A DNA stretch of 20,506 bases from a bacterium (lineage in GTDB: Bacteria > JACRDZ01 > JAJRWM01): positions 1-20,506 of the forward strand of contig JAJRWM010000014.1 of assembly GCA_024276815.1 (NCBI GenBank), written 5' to 3'. Below, in pieces: positions 1-6,834 of this stretch. How positions within the stretch are numbered: the stretch's first letter is position 1; each line of letters begins with the position of its first letter. The position numbers and the translations under genes were made by a program. The notes under the pieces are model-generated. The model did not search any database. It was given only the letters and a program-made list of their open reading frames with translations, and was not told where the DNA came from.

Positions 1-2
1 AG

Positions 3-272
3 AAGAGTTTCCTTGAAATCGCGGCGCAGGTACCCGGATTATATTTAAAGGTTATCGTAACAGAAAGCGCCACCTATGAGGAGCTTGAGGATCTCCTGAA
101 AATAACCAGGGTTTTATCCGTCTCCCAGCCCATCGTTCTGCAACCTGTCACAATAGCCGGCGAACTCGGCGTTGGAACAAAAAAAGCGCTTGAGTGGCAG
201 CGCAAATTGGCAAAAGATTTTCACCGGGTCTTGTTGATTCCCCAGACCCAGGTTATTTTAGGCCTAAAATAA
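3..272 (+). CDS. queE: QueE-like radical SAM protein, C-terminal 89 residues (partial)
   Basis: The gene enters from the left edge and is open in frame 3 until TAA at 270-272. The visible part reads as the C-terminal half of a radical SAM TIM barrel. It has a strand/helix stretch (LYLKVIVTESATYEEL), then PIVLQPVT, and a terminal IPQTQVILGLK. The ending resembles the PQTHK-(I/F/L)-LG tail of 7-carboxy-7-deazaguanine synthase (QueE), which makes the deazapurine core of queuosine from carboxytetrahydropterin. The CxxxCxxC cluster motif lies outside the window and cannot be checked, and the usual His of PQTH is Gln here. The gene converges on asnB. Its last codons form half of a perfect palindrome. 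Assignment to QueE is inferred from the tail only; another radical SAM enzyme is possible. Confidence 0.6.
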   Translation, partial: KSFLEIAAQVPGLYLKVIVTESATYEELEDLLKITRVLSVSQPIVLQPVTIAGELGVGTKKALEWQRKLAKDFHRVLLIPQTQVILGLK

Positions 273-273
273 C
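252..273. repeat. 22-bp perfect palindrome over the queE stop codon
   Basis: The half-site gttattttagg is followed directly by its exact reverse complement, with no spacer. The palindrome covers the last six codons of queE plus its TAA, and is followed by aggatgttttt. It could be an AT-rich bidirectional terminator between the convergent queE and asnB genes, or a protein-binding site. As RNA the loop must open inside the palindrome, leaving about 9 pairs. Confidence 0.6.
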
Positions 274-287
274 AGGATGTTTTTAGA

Positions 288-397
288 CCGCCTCGTAAAG
301 ATACTCGGCTATGTATCAGGTGTTTACCCTGTAAGCGAGCAAACCTTTGTCAAGCGATACGCCTGACAAAGGCCATAAAAAACGAGGCTCACCAGCC
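288..397. repeat. Rearranged copy (C) of the modular repeat, downstream of asnB
   Basis: Positions 288-342 are the reverse complement of the first module of the repeats at 10337-10429 and 10458-10549. They share ttgctcgctt, acctgatac, agccgagta and tttacgaggcgg, with a ~10-bp insertion. Positions 368-397 match the second module in the same orientation as in those copies (aaggccat...ggctcaccagcc). Between the modules lies a hairpin of 9 bp, arms 344-352 and 364-372 (cctttgtca / tgacaaagg). Read on the minus strand, the ggctggtgagcc hairpin with a following T run sits just after the asnB stop and may help terminate it. Confidence 0.7.
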
Positions 398-402
398 GGC
401 AT

Positions 403-996
403 TCAGGTCGCGGACCCGGTGGTAAGCCGGGAGGGATTAATAACAGGGTCTTTAAAACGGGTAAAGCCTTCCCTTTCCAAGTACAGCCTCAACCACAACT
501 CCAGGTTCAGCAAGCCCCACAAGGTGCGATTAAAAGGCTGTTTGCCGCTCAGGTATTTCTCCAGGACATTATCGAGAAGCAACCCGCTGCCCTTCAGCCG
601 TCCCTGGTCAAAAATATCCAGGATATACCCTTTTAACTGATTTTGCGACCACTGATTCAGCGGCACCGGAAAACCCAGTTTGTCCGTACGATCCAAGACC
701 TTATCCGGCACAATTCCCCTCATGGCCCTTTTCAGAATATATTTCATTTGTCCCTGATGCAGCTTGACCCTGGCCGGCATACGAAAAGCCAGCTCAATGA
801 TCCGGTGATCCAGCAAGGGCACCCGGGATTCCAGAGAGACCGCCATCGAAGTGCGATCCTCGACCTGCAACAAGGCCGGCAGGGAGGTCTTGCACTCGTA
901 ATAGAGAAGCCGATCCAACAATTCCGCCCTTTCCGGCCGCCCGAAAATCCCGCGATATTCCCGGTAGGGATCGTATCCGTTTAGTTCCCGCTTTAT
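403..996 (-). pseudogene. asnB: asnB 3' part, separated by an in-frame TAG
   Basis: This is the direct in-frame continuation of the ORF that stops at 997-999. Translation resumes with IKRELNGYDPYREY and runs to TGA at 403-405, so no frameshift is involved. It carries the end of the asparagine synthetase domain, including LLYYECKTSLPALLQVEDRTSMAVSLE and SRVPLLDH, which are hallmark conserved stretches of the synthetase active-site region. The joined reading frame is 645 residues plus the internal stop, a usual length for large AsnB proteins. A TTG at 921 could in theory restart translation, but without the ATP-binding PP-loop the fragment would be inactive. The TAG may be a real nonsense mutation, a sequencing error, or a read-through codon. 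The first two are more likely, because TAG also ends ubiB and the phasin-like gene here. Confidence 0.8.
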
Positions 997-2340
997 CTAG
1001 GGATTGATTAATTCATCAACGTTACTCCTCTTAATCAGCCGGAAATATCTCTCTTCACTCTCCCCAAAAATATTACCGGCAAAATAACTGTTCATCAATG
1101 GCTGATACTTGTTTAACTGGTTCAGGCCCGGCGATAAATCCTTCAGATTCATCCCAAGATTACAGTCTTTGCCAAAGATGTCCTGTTTCAGCGCCGCTTC
1201 AAGGTAAAGCAGGTAATACCTGGTATAGCCGCCGAATATTTCATCGCCGCCCTGGCCGCCAAGCACCACCTTGACCTGGCTGGCGGCCAGTCGCGAAACG
1301 CAATACTGAGGGAATATCCCTTCCGCGGCGGCCGGTTCATCCATGTGCCAGGCCAGGAGCGGTAACATCTCTTTGAAATCATCAGCGCCGGGAAGACTTT
1401 CAAAGTGCTGAGTCCCGGCGGCCGCGGCTGTTATTTGACAATAGTCAAAATCGTAAAAGACCCCGCCTTCCTCAAAGCCGGCCGAAAAAGTTTTGAGCTG
1501 GCCGGACAGCATACCCGAAGCGACGCTGACCAGGCTGCCGCTGTCAACCCCGCCGCTTAAATGCGCTCCCAGCGGAACGTCGCTGCGCAAGCGCAACCTG
1601 ACAGAATCATGGACAGCCGCCTTTAATTCCTCCGCCCAGTCGTCTACCGTACGATCCTGATAATCGCCGGTCGTGATTTCCCAATACTGCCTGACCGCCA
1701 TTCTTTTATTGACTATGGTCAGATAATGCCCGGGCATTAATTTTTTTATATTTTTGAACAAGGTCTTATCGTTAAGGGTGTACTGAAAGGTCAGATAGTA
1801 CATCAATCCTTCATAATTAAGAGCGATTTTAACCTGAGGATGAACCATCAGCGATTTGATTTCCGAAGCGAAAACCAGAACCCGGTCATCCTGGTAATAA
1901 TACAAAGGCTTGATGCCGATTCGGTCCCGGGCCAGGAACAGTGATTGTTCCCGCTCATCCCAAACAGCGAACGCGAACATCCCATTCAGATAATCAAGGC
2001 ATTTCACTCCGTATTCCTCAAAAAGATGAACCAGGACTTCCGTATCAGTATGAGTATGGAAAGCGTGACCCCGCCGGACAAGGTCGTCGCGCAGTTCCGG
2101 ATAATTATAGATCTCGCCGTTGAAGACTATCCAGATCGTGTTGTTTTCATTGGAGAGAGGCTGGTGACCGGTCTCAAGGTCAATAATTGACAAGCGATTG
2201 TGAAAGAAGCCGACGCCATTATTCAGGTAAAAACCCTGATCGTCGGGACCGCGGTAACGAATCAGGCCGGCCATCTCGACCAACAGGTTTTTATTAACCG
2301 GTTCGCCGTCAAAAGAATAGACCCCGCCGATACCGCACAT
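997..2340 (-). CDS. asnB: Asparagine synthetase (glutamine-hydrolysing), N-terminal 447 residues before in-frame TAG
   Basis: AsnB transfers glutamine amide nitrogen to an adenylylated carboxylate; in polysaccharide clusters the family often amidates sugar acids. The protein begins MCGIGG, so after Met removal Cys2 is the amidotransferase nucleophile. The class II glutaminase domain spans about residues 1-200, with RGPDDQG near 30, FNGEIYNY at 73-80 and HTDTEVL near 97. The ATP-pyrophosphatase loop LSGGVDSGS is at 261-269, and LGGQGGDEIFGGY is at 360-372. The ORF ends at residue 447 with TAG, in the middle of the synthetase domain. It is the third gene of the wecB-GT2-asnB operon, 9 bp after the GT2 stop. 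As read, the product keeps the glutaminase domain but lacks the C-terminal third of the enzyme. Confidence 0.9.
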   Translation of the reverse strand: MCGIGGVYSFDGEPVNKNLLVEMAGLIRYRGPDDQGFYLNNGVGFFHNRLSIIDLETGHQPLSNENNTIWIVFNGEIYNYPELRDDLVRRGHAFHTHTDTEVLVHLFEEYGVKCLDYLNGMFAFAVWDEREQSLFLARDRIGIKPLYYYQDDRVLVFASEIKSLMVHPQVKIALNYEGLMYYLTFQYTLNDKTLFKNIKKLMPGHYLTIVNKRMAVRQYWEITTGDYQDRTVDDWAEELKAAVHDSVRLRLRSDVPLGAHLSGGVDSGSLVSVASGMLSGQLKTFSAGFEEGGVFYDFDYCQITAAAAGTQHFESLPGADDFKEMLPLLAWHMDEPAAAEGIFPQYCVSRLAASQVKVVLGGQGGDEIFGGYTRYYLLYLEAALKQDIFGKDCNLGMNLKDLSPGLNQLNKYQPLMNSYFAGNIFGESEERYFRLIKRSNVDELINP

Positions 2341-2349
2341 TATATTGTA

Positions 2350-3102
2350 TTATTCCTTTTCCCGCCAGAGTTTCAGCATAAATCCCAGGTGACTCCTGAT
2401 TGTTTTGAAGGTTTTTAATTTTGACTGGCCGAATTTCCTTTGATAGACAACCGTCGGGTACTCTTTCACCCGGTAACCGGCTTTTAAAGTTCGGATGAGA
2501 ATTTCCGCGGTCGCCAGAAAATCGTTGGCTTCAAATTTCACCGAATCGATTACGGCGCGACGGTAGACCCGGAAACCGCTGCTGTAAGTTGAGATGTTTG
2601 GTATTTTGCTGCCCAGCAGCATGGAATACAGGCGGGAAAGACTGACGCTGAAGATAAAACGATGAATCGGGAAGTTGGACTTGGCGCCGCCGGGATGCCA
2701 GGGGGAAGCGGTGATCACGTCATAATCGTCTGATAAACACTTGATAATTTCCGGGATCTCAAAATGATCATAATTGCTGTCAGCGTCGATGGTCACCACC
2801 AGGTCCCCTTTGACCTGCTCCAGACCGCTACGTAAAGCGCCGCCAAACCCCTTGTTTTTTTCATAACTGATAATCCTGACGCCATCGATATCCTGGAAAC
2901 CGATCTCCAGGAATTTCAAGGTCTTGTCTGTGCTGCCGTCATTGACCAGAATAAACTCGCAGTCATAGCCTTCCTCGGCCAGCATCTGCTTGACGCCTTT
3001 TACATGCAGAACCAGATAGGGAATCCCGTCCTCTTCGTTATAGCAGGGAATCACAATCGAGACCAGCCGTGAGACGTTTTTTTTCTTGTTATCTGTTGAC
3101 AT
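2350..3102 (-). CDS. Family 2 glycosyltransferase (polyprenyl-phosphate sugar transferase-like)
   Basis: A 250-residue GT-A enzyme of the dolichol-phosphate mannosyltransferase/undecaprenyl-phosphate glycosyltransferase type. It shows VSIVIPCYNEEDGI near residues 14-27, the nucleotide-binding VNDGSTDKT near 53-61, and TIDADSNYDH carrying the DxD-type motif near 104-113. It also has SSGFRVYRR near 173-181 and a basic tail (RKFGQSKLKTFKT). No C-terminal transmembrane pair is seen, so it is probably a peripheral membrane enzyme. It overlaps the end of wecB by 14 bp, implying translational coupling. An 8-nt A run falls within codons 5-8. The donor and acceptor sugars cannot be told from sequence. 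Confidence 0.88.
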   Translation of the reverse strand: MSTDNKKKNVSRLVSIVIPCYNEEDGIPYLVLHVKGVKQMLAEEGYDCEFILVNDGSTDKTLKFLEIGFQDIDGVRIISYEKNKGFGGALRSGLEQVKGDLVVTIDADSNYDHFEIPEIIKCLSDDYDVITASPWHPGGAKSNFPIHRFIFSVSLSRLYSMLLGSKIPNISTYSSGFRVYRRAVIDSVKFEANDFLATAEILIRTLKAGYRVKEYPTVVYQRKFGQSKLKTFKTIRSHLGFMLKLWREKE

Positions 3103-4150
3103 AACGGTTTACCAGGATATCAGCGATCTTAACCGCGGCGTCGCCCCGACCAAAAAGATTCGGTCTTTCCGCCGGCGGCCTGAAGTTAACAATCGCGTCC
3201 AGTATTTTCTCCTTATCCGCGTCAACGATCAGGGCGTAGCCTTTCTCGACCATTGAGCGAACCCAGACGATATCGATCAAAAGAATTACCGGTTTTTTCA
3301 AAATATAAGCCTCACGGCGTACTCCGCCCGAATCGGTTAAAACTTTATCCGCGCCGGCCAGGTATTTAATAAAATCCAGATAGCCCAGGGGCGGCAACAG
3401 TTCGATCCGGGGATTGTCCTCCAGTTCTTTTAACAGGCCGAAATGCTTCAGACAGGCCCTGGTCCGGGGATGTACCGGGAAGACAAAAGATGCTTCTGAT
3501 TCATTCAGAGCGCTGACGATTGACTGCAAACGCTCCGCGTCATCGGTGTTTTCGGCCCTGTGCAGAGTCAAAAGATGGTAATTACCCCGTTCAGCCCTGA
3601 TCTTAAAATCCCTTTGAATTGATAACAGGGTATCCTTCATAACGTCGCCGCAAAGGTGGACATTCTCCGGGGAATAGCCTTCTCCCAGCAGCGAGTCATA
3701 GGCTTCCTGAATATGGGGAAAGAGGATTTCCGAGCAGGTATCGGCCACCCGCCGATTAATTTCTTCCGGATTATAATAGGAAACGCTGCGCAAACCGGCT
3801 TCGATATGGGCAACCGGTATTCTCAGTTTAGCTGAAGCCAGGGCGCCGGCGACCGTACTGTTAACATCGCCGCAAACTATTGTCAGATCGGGCTTCTCCT
3901 CCTGAAGTACCTCTTCAACCAAGGCCAGCATCGCCCCGGTCTGTTTGCCATGGTCGCCCTTGATCACGTCAGCGATATAATTGGGGTTGGGAATGTCAAG
4001 CTCCTGGAAAAAAAGTAACGACATCTCAAAGTCATAATGCTGTCCGGTATGGACAATAACCTCTTCGATATCATTATCTTTGAAAGCCTTGAATAACGAA
4101 TATTCCTTCATGAAATTTGGTCTGGTGCCGACGACAGAAACTATTTTCAT
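3089..4150 (-). CDS. wecB: UDP-N-acetylglucosamine 2-epimerase (non-hydrolysing)
   Basis: The 353-residue protein fits the WecB/MnaA family, which interconverts UDP-GlcNAc and UDP-ManNAc for surface glycans. The family's active-site residues are visible: VGTRPNFMK (Arg and Lys), CGDVNST (Asp), HIEAGLRS (Glu), PEEINR (Glu), TLHRAEN (His) and TDSGGVRREAY. The ATG is preceded by AGGGG with a 6-nt gap. It is the first gene of the wecB-GT2-asnB set, divergent from the two-CW gene. One oddity: the usual ...RDxTExxE... loop after TDSGGVxxEAY reads LLIDIVWVRSMVEKGY, so the normally conserved Thr-Glu pair is missing. The enzyme may belong to a divergent subfamily or use a modified substrate. Confidence 0.88.
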   Translation of the reverse strand: MKIVSVVGTRPNFMKEYSLFKAFKDNDIEEVIVHTGQHYDFEMSLLFFQELDIPNPNYIADVIKGDHGKQTGAMLALVEEVLQEEKPDLTIVCGDVNSTVAGALASAKLRIPVAHIEAGLRSVSYYNPEEINRRVADTCSEILFPHIQEAYDSLLGEGYSPENVHLCGDVMKDTLLSIQRDFKIRAERGNYHLLTLHRAENTDDAERLQSIVSALNESEASFVFPVHPRTRACLKHFGLLKELEDNPRIELLPPLGYLDFIKYLAGADKVLTDSGGVRREAYILKKPVILLIDIVWVRSMVEKGYALIVDADKEKILDAIVNFRPPAERPNLFGRGDAAVKIADILVNRYVNR

Positions 4151-4446
4151 TATTTACCCCTAGGCAAGCATATTAACATTTTAACGGGTTAATTAGCAAG
4201 CGGCTCCACTATTAGTTTTGATATTTCAATAAATCAATCAAAGAATGAGATTGCCCTGAGCGCCGAATGTTTTCGATGTTAAATTACAACAAGTATGCTA
4301 AACTGCATGTTGAGGCTGGGAGAAATACGCCAGGGGGGAAACGAGCTTGCCCTGACGCCGCTCCGCGTTTTCCTTTTTCCGCCGAGAGTGGGGCGCCGGT
4401 TTGCGGGGATGTTAAAACAACTCTGTTTTTAGGCACGGGAACTCTA
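4151..4446. other. Divergent intergenic region with structured leader of the two-CW gene
   Basis: No gene is supported in these 296 bp. The left part, upstream of wecB, is AT-rich and holds a small ttaac-gg-gttaa inverted repeat near 4181-4192. The right part, on the + strand, is G-rich. It can form an 8-bp stem with one mismatch (arms 4328-4335 and 4350-4357), and an aaaaca/tgtttt hairpin lies shortly before the start codon. I compared it by eye with the common riboswitch consensus motifs (c-di-GMP-I, glycine, TPP, FMN, cobalamin, Moco) and saw no match. An upstream in-frame ATG at 4267 would add 60 residues with no resemblance to the family, so I read this as untranslated leader. Confidence 0.4.
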
Positions 4447-4656
4447 ATGGCTAAAAATTGTTGGGAATTTAAAAAATGTGGCCGGGAAAAGGACCGAACT
4501 TGCCCGGCTGTTGTCGAAGGCGCCGGCCGGAGTTGCTGGTATGTCGCCGGCACCCTGTGTGATGGCAATGGTAAGACCGAGGGAACATTCGCTCAAAAAA
4601 TCGGCGATTGCCAAAAATGTGAATTTTATCTAAAAATTCAGGAAGGTAAGATTTAG
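4447..4656 (+). CDS. Small two-CW domain cysteine-rich protein
   Basis: The 69-residue protein starts with MAKNCWEFKKCGRE, has CPAV at 19-22 and CWYVAGTLC at 30-38, and ends with a CxxC pair at 55-58 followed by EFYLK. This Cys-Trp pattern matches the family named two-CW domain proteins, seen alone or attached to sensor proteins in many anaerobes. The seven cysteines suggest metal or iron-sulfur binding, but the function is not established. I chose the ATG at 4447 because the family motif starts directly there and a ggga lies 7 nt upstream. The gene stands alone on the + strand between two minus-strand operons and is followed by a weak terminator-like hairpin. Confidence 0.75.
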   Translation: MAKNCWEFKKCGREKDRTCPAVVEGAGRSCWYVAGTLCDGNGKTEGTFAQKIGDCQKCEFYLKIQEGKI

Positions 4657-4679
4657 AGCAAAGCGCAATCAACCGTAAC

Positions 4680-4715
4680 TTTTCGGAATACCATGTTTTC
4701 CCGAAAAACGTTTTT
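4680..4715 (+). terminator. Possible terminator of the two-CW gene
   Basis: Arms ttttcgg (4680-4686) and ccgaaaa (4701-4707) can pair across a 14-nt loop and are followed by acgttttt. A 14-bp palindrome, gaaaaacgtttttc (4703-4716), overlaps the 3' arm. The loop is long, so this is a weak candidate. It lies between the convergent two-CW gene and ubiB. Confidence 0.35.
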
Positions 4716-4789
4716 CTCCAACTGTAATATTTTCTACTGTAAAGCGTTCAGAGCGTTTAACGTTCAAAGGTAAGGTGCGTTTATAACCG

Positions 4790-6478
4790 CTATAACCGGC
4801 CGGAACGGATTATCGCGATCAATAACCAAAAACCTAAAACAGCGCACATCGCGTAACCAAACAAACCTAAAAATGAATAACCGAACAAATGGGGACCTTT
4901 GTCCAGGTAAAGAATGATCGACGAACTAATCGCGATCATGCCCAGCACCAGGCTGAAAGCGATCCGGTTCCCTACCCGGTCTATCGTATTCAGTATGGGC
5001 TCCAGCCCCTTGTGCTCATTGATAATTTTCAGTTTGCCGCTCTTGGTTTTTTTCAGGATGCGATCGAGATCGTGGGGAAAATCCCTTAAAAAGTTGGTAG
5101 TTTCCAGGACCACTTTTTGCAGGGCACGATACAGATGTTTGGGACTCATGCGTTCCTGAAGCAGGCTTTTGGCGTAGGGTTTGGATATTTCGATAATATT
5201 CAGATCAGGGTCCAACTCGCCGGCCAGACTTTCGATTATCATTAAGGTTTTAACCAGGAACAGGAAATCCGGCTTGAGCTTGATCTGGTGCTTGATGGCG
5301 TTATTCAGGGTATCATTCAAGACGTCGCCAATTTTAAGATCTTTCAACGGGATGTTGGTATAGCGGTCAATACAGTCGACGGCGTCCTGCCTGAAGCTCT
5401 CAATATCTATGTCTTCGGAAATCATACCCAGCTTGAGGTATTCGTCAATCAGCTTGTCAATTTCCTTGTGAATCAAAGCGATAAAGATGTTGGCGATGCT
5501 GTCCATCATCTTGTCGTCAAGATGCCCCATCAAGCCGCAATCAATGATCGCTATTTTATCCCCCGGCAGGACAAAAAGATTGCCGGAATGAGGATCAGCC
5601 TGGAAATAACCATGCTGGAAAAATTGCTTCATATAGGCGTCAATGAGACGGGCGGCAATTTTTTTCTTGTCATGCCCGGCCTGCTCCAGGGCTTCATAGT
5701 CGTTTATTTTGATTCCGCGGACTTCTTCAATAGTAATAATTTTAGCGCTGGAAAATTCACGGTAGATACGGGGGATGACAATATGTTCATCCTCAATGAA
5801 ATTACGCCGGAAACGTTCATAACTGTTCGCTTCGGAGGTGAAATCCATTTCCCGCCTGATCGCTCTTGAGAACTCGTCCATGATCCCCACCGGGTCATAC
5901 AGGTGGCTTTCCGCTATTTCTCTTTCAGCGATGGAGGCCAGAGTGTAGAGAATATCGAGATCGGTTTCAATCAGGTTGCGGATGCGGGGCCGCTGAATCT
6001 TGACGACCACCCTGGTTCCGTCCAGAAGCGTCGCTTTGTGCACCTGGGCGATTGAGGCGGCGGCGACCGGCTCCTGGTCAAAAGATGCGTAAACTTCCCC
6101 CAGACTTTTGCCCAGTTGAGTTTCAACGATTTCCCGGGCTTCCTCGAAAGGAAAGGGCGCGATCTGGTCCTGAAGCCGGCAGAATTCCTCGATGAATTCC
6201 TGAGATACCAGATCCGGCCTGGTGCTCAACACCTGGCCAAACTTGATGAAGGTCGGCCCCAGTTCTTCCAGAACCAAATAAGCTCTCTGAGGAATGGAGA
6301 GCCTTTTTACTTCCTGACCCGATTCTTTTTCAACGGCGAAACGGCGACGCAGGGGAAGATAACTCGACATTCCCATCATGGCCAGCAGGTGACCAAAGCC
6401 GTGTTTGGAAAGAACCGTGAGGATTTGCCTCAGGCGGTTGATATTTTTGATAATACGGTTAAACCGATGAATCGGCAT
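4790..6478 (-). CDS. ubiB: UbiB/ABC1/AarF-family atypical kinase
   Basis: The 562-residue protein is a full-length UbiB-family protein, a membrane-anchored atypical kinase/ATPase that supports ubiquinone or other quinone/isoprenoid lipid metabolism. Visible motifs are KFGQ (the KxGQ signature, 79-82), the Ala-rich AAASIAQVH loop (139-147) that replaces a P-loop, VVVKIQRP with Lys160, ADPHSGN (294-300) and IIDCG (311-315). Cys replaces Phe of the usual DFG. Two hydrophobic helices close the protein, about 507-525 and 531-556, as in the family. It ends with TAG and follows the phasin-like gene with only 3 bp between them, so it is probably the last gene of the operon. The start lacks a strong ribosome binding site and may depend on coupling. 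Confidence 0.9.
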   Translation of the reverse strand: MPIHRFNRIIKNINRLRQILTVLSKHGFGHLLAMMGMSSYLPLRRRFAVEKESGQEVKRLSIPQRAYLVLEELGPTFIKFGQVLSTRPDLVSQEFIEEFCRLQDQIAPFPFEEAREIVETQLGKSLGEVYASFDQEPVAAASIAQVHKATLLDGTRVVVKIQRPRIRNLIETDLDILYTLASIAEREIAESHLYDPVGIMDEFSRAIRREMDFTSEANSYERFRRNFIEDEHIVIPRIYREFSSAKIITIEEVRGIKINDYEALEQAGHDKKKIAARLIDAYMKQFFQHGYFQADPHSGNLFVLPGDKIAIIDCGLMGHLDDKMMDSIANIFIALIHKEIDKLIDEYLKLGMISEDIDIESFRQDAVDCIDRYTNIPLKDLKIGDVLNDTLNNAIKHQIKLKPDFLFLVKTLMIIESLAGELDPDLNIIEISKPYAKSLLQERMSPKHLYRALQKVVLETTNFLRDFPHDLDRILKKTKSGKLKIINEHKGLEPILNTIDRVGNRIAFSLVLGMIAISSSIILYLDKGPHLFGYSFLGLFGYAMCAVLGFWLLIAIIRSGRL

Positions 6479-6481
6479 GGA

Positions 6482-6796
6482 CTAAGGCTTGGCTCTTCTT
6501 AAGGATTCCAGTTCGTCTTCCAGTTTCTTGACCTTACGCTTCAGAGCCAGAATATCCTTTTTATGGGCGACATTGAACGAGTTCAACGCCTTTTCAATCT
6601 GGAGCTTCACCCGGTCTTCCAAGCCGGTGCGGGTATTTTCGACCTTTTGCAAAAGCTCGCGCACCAGTCCTTCGCCTTCTTTTTCGCTGACCTCGCCTTT
6701 CTTTACCAGTTCATTAATCGTTTCCCTGATTTTCTCCTCGGTCATCATCACCGCGCCTACTGAAGCAAACAAAGTTTTTTTAAAAATATCCAGCAT
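6482..6796 (-). CDS. Phasin-like small coiled-coil protein
   Basis: A 104-residue helical protein resembling phasin/polyhydroxyalkanoate-regulator family members. It has a short hydrophobic N-terminus (MLDIFKKTLFASVGAVMMTEEKI, about 1-23), then INELVKKGEVSEKEGEGLVRELL, and a charged coiled coil to the end (DILALKRKVKKLEDELESLRRAKP). I chose the ATG at 6796 over the longer reading from 6880. A strong gaggaggagg lies 8 nt upstream, and the extra 28 residues overlap the preceding gene and look non-native. It is transcribed just ahead of ubiB. The C-terminal coil recalls UbiK/BMFP-type accessory proteins of quinone synthesis, so a role as a UbiB partner is an inference from neighbourhood and shape, not a family assignment. 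Confidence 0.75.
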   Translation of the reverse strand: MLDIFKKTLFASVGAVMMTEEKIRETINELVKKGEVSEKEGEGLVRELLQKVENTRTGLEDRVKLQIEKALNSFNVAHKKDILALKRKVKKLEDELESLRRAKP

Positions 6797-6834
6797 GGAA
6801 ACATCCTCCTCCTCGGTATTGAAAGCGGACGCTG

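Noticed and set aside
311-315. DCG instead of DFG in UbiB (residue numbers) as a damaging mutation
   Set aside because: The change leaves the metal-binding Asp in place and variation at the middle residue is tolerated in this family, so it was not counted with the three lesions.
997-999. Pyrrolysine or other amber recoding in asnB
   Set aside because: TAG ends ubiB and the phasin-like gene normally, a TAA does the same damage in rmlA, and no pyl gene is in view. Kept only as a minor option.
4150-4260. Promoter for wecB
   Set aside because: Several weak boxes (for example TTGCTA with TAATAT at 18 bp) can be drawn, but none stands out enough to report as a feature.
4267-4446. 60-residue N-terminal extension of the two-CW protein
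   Set aside because: The family motif starts at the ATG at 4447, and the upstream codons look like leader sequence.
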